Below, one piece after another: positions 55,499 to 64,000 of a DNA stretch of 64,000 nt. The stretch is from positions 17,770,669 to 17,834,668 of the forward strand of contig CM055193.1 in the NCBI GenBank assembly GCA_029224185.1, given 5' to 3'. The notes below the pieces were generated by a model that made no database searches, was not told the origin of the DNA, and saw nothing but the letters and a program-made list of their open reading frames with translations. Origin of the DNA: Karalla daura (taxonomy: Eukaryota > Chordata > Actinopteri > Chaetodontiformes > Leiognathidae). Position 1 is the first letter of the stretch, and every line of letters starts with the position of its first letter. A program made the translations under genes and the position numbers.

Positions 55499-55558
55499 CT
55501 TGTAAATCTTCAAACTTGTTATTTTGCATTGAAACATATTTCTTGTCTTGTCTTTAGG
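55499..55558 (+). repeat. Local direct repeat, copy 2
   Basis: Related to 55018-55078 with scattered differences (CTTGTTATTTTGCATTGAAA, TTTCTTGTCTTGTCT). Confidence 0.7.
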
Positions 55559-55756
55559 CCAATCACAAAACATACAAACATACCTTCATGCTACTGGTGT
55601 GATTGCACAGCATTGGCAGGTGTTCTCGCAACTTTGTTGCTCTGACCCTAATTAAAACTTGGACAATGAGCCAAGAGCCTCTCTGTCACTCTATCATCTT
55701 ACCTCCTCTGTACCTTATGATGTCCCAAGGGTCTTCACATGTCCGCACATATAGAG

Positions 55757-55990
55757 GAGAGGCAGAGAATATACCCTGGACAGATAACAAGCACACACCA
55801 TTCACTCTCATACAGAATTCTAGGAACAATTTAGAGTCTCTTATTGACTTAAACATCTATGATTTTGGACTGTATAGGGAAACTGGAGTACCCATAGAAA
55901 ACCCATGAAGACACAGGGACAACATGCAAATTCCATATAAAAAAGCCTTCAGTCCAACCAGGATTCCTCCTGGGTACCATCTTTTTGTGA
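55757..55990 (-). mobile_element. Decayed L2/SINE-type retroelement copy
   Basis: ATATACCCTGGACAGATAAC, CACCATTCACTCTCATAC, GAACAATTTAGAGTCTC, GACACAGGGACAACATGC and AGCCTTCAGTCCAACCAGG occur in the order expected for a minus-strand copy. Confidence 0.65.
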
Positions 55991-57236
55991 GGCTCATACA
56001 CTCACATCCCAGTGCCTTTCAGGATATAATTTACAAACTAATTAAAGCTTAAAGGTCTACTTACCTTATTTCTACCCTTAGTTTATTTTGTGACAGACAT
56101 GCGTTCGTCACACAACTAAGGAATGAGTGGAAATTGCAGGCAAGCACACATATAAATCTGACAAACTGTGCAGTTGCTCCTGAGAGTTGGCAGAGTATGC
56201 CAGAGCTTGAGGAGGTGGAAATCAAAGGTACAGGATGAGTATGGCAGTGAGGAATGTGCTAGAGACAGCAAGCTTCTGTGCTCAATGGTCTTTCTTGTCG
56301 TACAACCTGAGCAACACCTGCTTTTCTCAAGGCCTTGATGCTGCTTTGTACATGGCAGAGCATATGTACTGTGTGAAGCCAGGACATTAATCAGTCTCCA
56401 GGTCTTCAGAACCTAGTTGATGGAGGTTCACTGGGCATCTGCCGTTCCACTCAAGCAACTTGATCTCAGCTGAACCAAAGCATGAAGACATTTTTAAGGC
56501 GGCAGTAACCTCCTGACAGCTACACGACTTTGGCTCCATGAAGCAAAGAACTGCCACAGAGCTGTAACCTGCGGGAGAGTTACTGCGCACTTCTTGAACT
56601 CTTACTGGAAGCCAGTTTTGACTTGGCTTCCCATCATCTCTGAGCCGAGTGATTTACATGACAGAGACAGGGGATTGGCGCTGCTGGACACTATTCCTGA
56701 TCTGTATGATCACCCCAGTGATTTGACACATTTTCAGGCAGGTTTAGCCTTTATTTCAGTTTCCACCCACATTTTCCACAATGACTAAGCTAAAGCCGTT
56801 CAGAGCTAGACAGTCTGTTTCCGGCCTTTGTATTCATTATGTGGTCATGTGAAATCTGACGTCAATCTGCAAAATGTTGCTCTGATGAATTAAATGGAAA
56901 AGTGTATATCCCAGCAATCTTTTTATTTATTTATGTTTTCCTTTTTGTTGCCTTACTTCACTCTTGCTGTTTTTCATTTTCTTTTGTTTTCCCCTCAGGT
57001 CATATGGATCCTGCTTTTGTTCTTTCCCTGTTCCTGAGCCTGTGGTGCAGCCTGGGCACCATGTCACAGAGGGCAACTCAGGTGTCAAGTCATTTATTGC
57101 TCCCAGTCACGACCTGGGCTGCCTCAGGGCTACCCAGTCGCAATGCTGTTTGAACTTGAGCTGATCTGAGTAATTAGGATTTAGCTTCAAACAAACAGCT
57201 TGATGAGGATTGAATCTGATTCAAAGAAAAAAGCTG

Positions 57237-57442
57237 GCAGACTTGACTCTCCAGGTACTCTGGATTCCTTCCACAGTCCAAAAACAATGCATGTTGAGGT
57301 TGACTGGAGACTCTGGAAAGAGGTGTGAGTGTGCAAGTGTGTGTGTGTGTCCTGTGATGGACTGCAGACCTGTCCACAGAGTAGTCCCTGTTTTCACCCC
57401 ATGTGAGCATTAGATACACTCCGAAGGATGGATGGATGGATT
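57237..57442 (+). mobile_element. Decayed L2/SINE-type retroelement copy with GGAT tail
   Basis: It contains CCACAGTCCAAAAACAATGC, then GTTGACTGGAGACTC, then CCTGTGATGGACTGCAGACC, and ends in GGATGGATGGATGGA. That GGAT tail is typical of fish L2-like elements, so this is the 3' part of a plus-strand copy. Confidence 0.7.
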
Positions 57443-58725
57443 TGTTAGCTTTTATCAAACAGGTACAATGGCATCACATTTATTTGAGACAGTTTTCTAA
57501 AGCAGATTAATTCTCATTTGTTGTGCTTGGAAGGTATTTCCAGGAGCAGAGCAGCATGTGTGTTTTTGTTTTATAAGTTGTATCTGGTTTTAGATACACT
57601 TGTTATGGGAATCAGATTAGTTTTGGGTTTGGAATTCAATAAAAAAGAGATATCACTTAGAGTATCAAAGGACAGAAATCCTGTGTATTATCAAAATATC
57701 AAATGTCTGTATGTATTTTCTTTCAATCGTGTGCTTCTGGTGCTGAATGAAATAAGAGCTCAAATCAGGAACACACCCTTGGCATGGACATCCTGGGTCT
57801 GTGGCCAGCCAGCAATGGTTTTATTCTGCAGATTTAACACTAAAATTGAAGTTATTGTGCATTTCAGGGTGAAGCCACAAAATCAGATGCTTGCACACAG
57901 CCAAGGGGCCAAAGAAAGGCTGAGGCAGGGATGTTAATGTGCCCTCTGCAACAAAAGGTGTTGGTGAAGTGTAGCATCACCCCTGACATCACCGCTGTGT
58001 CTATTTCTGTGCTCTTTTGTTTCTCCAGCATCTCTTTTTTCAGATTGCAATCACTTCTTTTTCTCTCCGATTGTCCATATTTGGAATCGGTTTATCTTGT
58101 CTCTCTCAGCCTTTCTTTCTCGGTCTGACTCTAAGATGCTTTTCTTTCTCTTTCTGCTTTTCTCCCAATCCAAAACTCCATCTTCCAGAAATCGGTCATT
58201 AATCTTCACTGATCCAGACTCAAACTGATTTATGCCAAGACTACTCACAAGTGCCAAGTATGCTGCAAAGGAACACCGTCACATCTTTGCCAAAAGAGAC
58301 TGCTTTTAGTTTCTTACCAGATTGCCTGATTGGATTAAAGTTGGATTTTTATTTTGGCTTTGACATGAGCAGCAGATACCTGCTCCATCTGTAGACTACC
58401 TCCCATCTCACCAAAGGTAGACCTGGGGCAGGACCTGAGTTGATTAGAAGGAGTTAATTTCACAGCGTGTAAAAGCAGGAGGGGGGACGTTGTAAACACT
58501 GTCTGCAGCCTGAGCTCACGTCTCAAACATACATTGAGGGGAGGGATCAAGGCAAAGCACAAGGAGGGGTGGAGGAGGGTCGACTGGAAGTCGAGCTTGG
58601 AGAAACAGGAGGGAGGGAGGAATGGATGGATGGTGGAATATATAGTAGAGGGAGGAAAGGAAGGACACCTGGGCGGCCTGTCTGGGATGAAATGTCTGCA
58701 ACAAGACAAAAAAAGAAAAAGTACG

Positions 58726-58829
<104 letters not shown>

Positions 58830-60012
58830 GAAGGAAAAGAATAAGGGAATGTAGAGAGTAAATACAAAGGGGAAGGTGGGGGGTGGGGTGCTTTTGGAGG
58901 CACATCAAGAATTTGCCTTTTAAGGGGTACAGTCTCACTCTTCCAAGCCCTGTGAGCTCTTGCATAGCAGCCAAAACGCTCTGCGGAGAAGAAATAAACA
59001 ACAGCAAAGAGACCATGAGGAAAATAAACACAAGTGATGCAGATACTTTTCACACTTGAGCAGTGTTAAAAATGGGGCCCGGTCCTCTTCGAGCTTAAAA
59101 TATTCCAGTGTGTTCCTTCATAAACCAGAAGATGTGTCTGATGATAATCTCACATCGTGGGATTTAGGTGTGGTTTCTGTGGTGAAAGAGACCTTGTTCC
59201 AGCATGGCAACAAACAGCCCATTGCACTGTAAACAAGGGGCAGCTCAGTCCACTCTGAATCACTGTGCTGCCCAGCATCCTAACAGCTGCCATCACTGTT
59301 TGGTTTTCTTGCTTGTTTTCTGGACAATACCAACCATGTGTTGCCTGAGCTCAGGAGAGAGTGCCTGGGAGCAGGAAACTGCAGAGGAGGAGTTGTGGGT
59401 GGGGGGGTTAGAACAGAGAGGTAATTGTATATGTAAGAGTGAGGCAACCCCAGAAGTAGGGAAAAGGCAGGAGGAAAGGGAGAAAGAAGGAAGGGAGAGA
59501 AGTGCCGTGGTGACGGTAGGACTTTGAAACTAGAGGAGGGAGAAGGACGAAGGTCTGAGAGGATGGATCCTTGAATCCTGATATTAGAGTCAGGGGTCCA
59601 GGGAGCGAGGATGTAAAGATAGGCAAAGTGAAGTTGGGTACCTCAGTCTGGATGTTTCTTTCTCTGGGTGTGTAAAACAAAGGACGGTGCTGAGGGGGGG
59701 TGGAGACAGAAAAACGGGGAGTCCACATGTGACTGAAGAGCGAGAGGTGTTTTTAAAGTGTGCATAGTAAGGAGGGAGGGTGGTGAGAGCATGCACAGTG
59801 TATCCTTCCCTCTGTCTCTGCAGCAGTGCTGAGCCAGGGCCAGGAAAAGGGGAAGGGCCTCCCTTCTCCTCTCCAGCTGACAAAAACAGCTGCCCAGGAG
59901 CCCCGGGCTGGAGCCTGGACACGCCGAGGGAGAGAGGAGGAGGGAGGACAGACGGTGAGAGGAGTGAGAGGAGGAGGAACAAGTCCCCGAGTCCAGGACC
60001 CCGTCCACCCAT

Positions 60013-60141
60013 ATGGGTTGCGTCCTGAGCTCGGACTGGTGTGGGGAGGAAGAGGTCCCTGCGGTGCCGGTGGCCCGGAGCTCGTCTCTGAAGAGAAGGA
60101 GCCTGGAGAGGAGCGAGAGTGGCAGGATGAGGCTGACCAAG
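60013..60141 (+). CDS. Probable first coding exon, possibly tensin-2-like (partial, 43 codons)
   Basis: An ATG opens 43 codons ending in AAG before a good splice donor (gtcagt) at 60142. The peptide begins MGCVLSSDWCGEEE. Gly2 and Cys3 followed by Ser6 fit N-myristoylation plus palmitoylation, so membrane attachment is likely. A basic, Ser-rich stretch follows (ARSSSLKRRSLERSESG), and the exon ends MRLTK in phase 0. In human 12q13, KRT18 is followed by EIF4B and TNS2, and tensin-2 isoforms vary at the N-terminus before a shared segment near AEPHSFREK, which would join after the Lys. That identity is inference from gene order and phase; the rest of the gene lies beyond the window. The GC-rich leader from about 59.78 kb looks like 5' UTR. 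The reading frame itself is moderately convincing, the tensin-2 name less so. Confidence 0.45.
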
Positions 60142-60827
60142 GTCAGTGGGCACAAGGTTCACCTGAAGTGTGAGTGTGTGAGGGAATTGTTGACAATGTG
60201 TGAACAAGTGTGCATGTGGTGGTAAGCAGACCCGCGGTCGTAACACGTGCCTGTCTGCGCAGTAATAATAAACAACTCTGCAATGTGCAGCAGCTGCGTC
60301 ACAACATTAGGATATTTTATTTGGATAACCGACATGTTGGAAATTGAGTTTATGTGAGAGTCTGAAGTGTGTAGGCAGGTGTTTGCAAAGCCTCAAGTGA
60401 TGGCTAGCAGTAGTGGCTGACAAAAGAAAACAAACTGCAAGAAAACAAGTCAGAGGCGTGAGCGTTTTATTCAGTGGCTGGAAGCTTTGTGCAATATTAA
60501 AAGCTAGCTCCTAAAAAAAGCAATGTGTAGGAATGTGAGAACCAAAAGGGAAAATCTCTTCTCTGCTGCCCTGCTCTAAAGGGAGGTCAAAGGTCAGTGT
60601 CTGCGACCTAGAGACTGAGCACTTGATCAATAACAGATCCATGTGAGATGAAATAGAAGTGCCAGGAAATTACCACACCTCCGGCTCCTCCTCCACTGGC
60701 TGATCTGTTTGTGAGTTTCAGCGACATGTGCGGGAGCTCTGAGGTCTGAGGAAGAGATTGTTTGCATTGGACTGTTACAAGGAGTGTGTCTGTGTCTGTG
60801 TGTTTTGCTTGGCTTCAGTTTAAAAGA

Positions 60828-60870
60828 CGATGAGGATGAGGATGAAGAGGATGATGATGATAATGATGGC
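60828..60870. repeat. GAT/GAG trinucleotide-rich tract
   Basis: GATGAG and GATGAT units give an acidic Asp/Glu frame by chance. It is low-complexity intronic sequence. Confidence 0.8.
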
Positions 60871-61166
60871 ATCTGCCAGCTGAGGTCACATCTGTGCAGA
60901 CACAATGGCTGTGTTGTGGTTGCCTCAGCGCCACTGTGGAGTCACCCCGATGGGACAGCCTGGAGACGTCTTAAAGTGCTCTTAGTTGTTAGGAGAACAC
61001 TGAGAACCTTGACCACCACCCCCACATGCACACATTACATCATACTGTATTACAAACACACTTGACTATATATGGCTGTTTTACCCCCACACGTGAGCTC
61101 AAAGTTTTTTTTTAATGTGCGTGGTGCGTTCCGATGACTCCCATCTGCACTTGTTATTTCTTTCCC

Positions 61167-61192
61167 TCATGAGTGTGTGTGTGTGTGTGTGT
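61167..61192. repeat. (GT)n microsatellite
   Basis: A short GT run of about 24 bp in the putative first intron of the 60-kb gene. Confidence 0.9.
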
Positions 61193-63407
61193 CCATGCTT
61201 GGTTTCACCGCAGTCCCACTGGCTCCGTATCACATGCTGAGCATCGTGGGAATGTGGAGCCCTCTAAACATCGTCATCTTGCATTGACCCCACTGCAGGG
61301 GTGTGGGAACCAGTTTGATATTCCAGAGGAGGAGATGTTGTCACATATCGTTTTTTATGGTCTTTCTTTTTTTTTTTTTCCATGAGCACATTTGTTTTAC
61401 GCAATCACGGTTGTTTTCCACTGACCTGCAGACAGTCCTAGGTGTGAGAGGATGAGACTGGGAGTGAGAACCCAAAGCAGGATGTGATTTTTCTGGCAAA
61501 TGCCACGCACATGCAACACATACCCGGTCAGATGGATGCCATGTGCTTACTGGAAACAACGGAAAAAAAGATATTCCACATGCTGCTGTCAGTGTGATTA
61601 TGCAATTGCTGTTAGGATCATGGGAAAAGGGTGTTTTGTTGAAGTTTACAGCTTGTTATTTGACACTTGTGACTCACATGTGACTAATTTTGCATTTAAT
61701 TAAGTTCTGTCCTGATTTTGTGTCATTAATGTTTTATGTGAGCACTGGCGATATTCTACAAAGGATTGATTCATAAAGCATTGATATCATCGCCATTAAT
61801 CATTTGATTATCCAGTGTTTTTATGTTACTTGTGTCCAGCATGTTGTGTGGATGATTGGTGAAAGATGAGCATTAACAAACATTTTGAAAAAGGCCTCTA
61901 GGAAAAAAGAAACGCGGGTAGATAATGAATCACTGGGCTCTCATGGGAAAATGGCGTAAATGTGAATGACTCAGAATTCATGTGGGACAAATCAAAGTGG
62001 ACAAGTAATGAAAATTTGTCCCAAAAATGTTTTTCTAATCGGCCCCACTGTGCATTTTAATCTCAAACACTTCATCGTCACTGTTTTGAGATCTTGACAG
62101 GTGTCACAAAAACACAACGTGCTTAATTCTCCTGCACACGCAGCCAGAGGATCTAGTCTGTGAGTCATTACTGGAGTCGCTGTGCAGTCGAATTTTGAGA
62201 TGTAATGTGGTCTCTCTCAGCCTCAATGACCACAGAACGCCAGCCAACATCAGCTTGTGCACCACCCTTGTCCAAATACCAAATATTGCATTATTCTAAT
62301 ACTGTCTGTATCGTAATGTGTTGTATTGTGTTGCTGCACTATGGTATCTATTCTATAGCTTTTATAATATTTGGTGCAGAATGATCTCTTGGCTTTTCCT
62401 CTCCTGCAACTTCAAGGTTGAAGATTTTGCTGTTCATCTTTTCTTGTTGAGCTCAGCAGTGACATGTCCACTTCTCTACAGTGATACTGCTTTGTTTCTA
62501 TCTCTGCTGCAAGTGTTGACAGCGTCCGAGTTTGCCAAACTCACTGGCTCGTTTTGTTCTCCTGTGTCTGCGTGGTTTTGTGTGTGTGGGGGTTTTCTAG
62601 AAATACAAAGAGACCTGGCACTGTCTCGGTGGTTTTATATGTATTTGCTTTGCGTCCCTGTAATTTCTCATGAGCAACAAAGTTTAGATTGGCCGTGACA
62701 AATACGGAGGCCTTAAGCCACAGGCATTCACTACAAACACGCCCAACACAGGAAGGAACACAGGCTGGTCAGGGTTAATTTTAGATGCCCAGTATCCAAA
62801 ATAGATAACAATTGAATAGAATACAATACAACATGATAGAAGTAAATTTCACATTCTTGCACATCACTGAAAAGGTGAATTCCAAACTGCAGTCTGGAGT
62901 TGGCTGTCGTGGACCAGATTCCTGTAGCTCGATCTGTCTAAATTTCTGTGCGGGACTTGAGGAATGCTTGTTGTTGTGCAGTGCGGGCACACAGATGAAA
63001 GCCGATCGAGGGGAAAAGGGAAAGACATAAACCACTTCCTCCCTCAGAAAGTACGCACCCCCCTCTTGCCCGTCCCCCAAAACAAATCCCAGCACCACCC
63101 TTAAAAGAAACACCCACGGTGAAATATGCACAAAATGTTTTCTTTTCTTGCACTCAAAAATGCAGCGCTTGACGTTTTTCCAGGTTTTGAAGAATGTCTC
63201 TGGAACCGAAGTGGCCGTTGTGTGCTGAGGGAGAGGAACTTTTATCGAACTCTTCGGCACAATAAATAGGAGCATATGCTCCTTTGTGTCATCAGCATCT
63301 CTCCATTTCTCACACACTCTCGCGCTCTTTCGCTCCCTCAACAGCTGCACCTTATCAGCCTTTGGCATGGTGCTGTCTTACACAATCCTTCATCAGCCCC
63401 CTTCTCC

Positions 63408-63450
63408 AGCCTCCTCCTCCTCCTCCTCCTCTTCTCCCTCCTCCTCCCCT
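63408..63450. repeat. (TCC)n pyrimidine tract
   Basis: CTC/TCC triplet repeats form a pyrimidine-only strand of about 43 bp. Confidence 0.9.
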
Positions 63451-64000
63451 CATTTCCTCTTGGCCCATGTTCCCACTTTGTCCACCCCTCTCTCATTTAC
63501 CTCCAAGTGTGATCCAAGTCCTTCGACCTCCTAAATGCTCTGAATTTTCTATTGTACCTAAAACTAGACAAAAACACACCTGGTGCCCATGCTGCATTGA
63601 CCAGTAATTGGAACATGCAGCATCATGCTGCCCATGCTTGTTGGTCTAAAAACGAAGGACTCCTTGTTTTGGGATTTCAGAGATATCAAAAGTGTTGAGC
63701 TCTCAAAATAACACCCAAAATCTATCCTCCCCCTTCTCTTCATCTCCATCCTACTTCTTTCATGACCCTCCCCCACTTTACTCACCGACTCACCCCTCAT
63801 TCCGATCCCAAGCACCGGCTTCCTGTCTCTCATGGTCCATCTGCGCTTTCCTAGTCTGGCGTGTGGCCCCTCCTCGCACCTTTTTCACATCACTGTTCTG
63901 CTCCCTGTGTGACTCAATCCATCCAGTCTTCCCAACAAAGGGAAAAGAAGTTGGGAATTCCAAACAATTAAACATCCATAAGACCCCTCAGTCTATCTGT

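Larger units (their letters stand above)
60142..64000 (+). other. Probable first intron of the gene starting at 60013
   Basis: After the donor at 60142 no matching downstream exon appears before the window ends. The stretch holds GT, GAT/GAG and TCC repeats and a 16-bp palindrome at 63268. A 195-codon minus-strand frame at 62781-63368 has no recognisable domain and is not annotated as a gene. Confidence 0.4.

Noticed and set aside
59590..60246. 218-codon minus-strand frame opposite the 60-kb exon
   Set aside because: Shadow of GC-rich 5' UTR and exon sequence, Pro/Leu/Ser-biased with no domain.
62781..63368. Longest minus-strand open frame (195 codons)
   Set aside because: No recognisable domain, no promoter or splice context, and it crosses mixed low-complexity sequence. 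Probably a chance frame in a presumed intron.

Overview
This window is teleost fish nuclear DNA. It has long AT-rich non-coding stretches, GT-AG introns, many microsatellites (GT, GATA, AAAG, ATCGT), and decayed LINE/SINE copies with tails typical of fish genomes. The two clear genes encode fish-type keratin 18. I see no prokaryotic or viral gene systems, no CRISPR array, and no rRNA or tRNA gene.

Layout. Positions 1-28,700 hold no gene I can support: microsatellites, decayed retroelement pieces, two perfect hairpins, and a CpG-rich patch near 3.4 kb with two perfect RFX X-box motifs. Next come two tandem, same-strand type I keratin genes. Gene 1 (28,928-33,512) has seven coding exons, encodes 434 residues and closely resembles fish Krt18. 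Gene 2 (35,232-37,702) has seven coding exons, encodes 421 residues and is a diverged K18-like paralogue. Internal coding exons 2-5 have identical lengths in both genes (83, 157, 165 and 126 nt), which points to tandem duplication. Each gene has its own TATA box and poly(A) signal. From 37,760 to about 59,700 I see no gene: many repeats, a degraded RTE/Rex-like LINE fragment near 51.7-52.3 kb, several L2/SINE copies, and a (ATCGT)n pentanucleotide array. At 60,013-60,141 a 43-codon exon starts with a dual-acylation type N-terminus (MGC) and ends in a good splice donor. From its position beside krt18 it may be the first coding exon of a tensin-2-like gene, whose first intron would fill the rest of the window.

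Function. K18 proteins pair with type II K8 partners to build the intermediate filaments of simple epithelia. No type II keratin is visible here, so the partner must lie elsewhere. The paralogues differ in ways worth testing. Gene 1 keeps both K18 caspase-like sites, while gene 2 has a proline directly after the tail site and a Thr-to-Glu change in the helix-termination motif. Their 3' UTRs also differ: long and AU-rich in gene 1, very short in gene 2.

I found no convincing evidence of an undescribed biological system. The best leads are the keratin paralogue differences and the palindromic regulatory-motif clusters.
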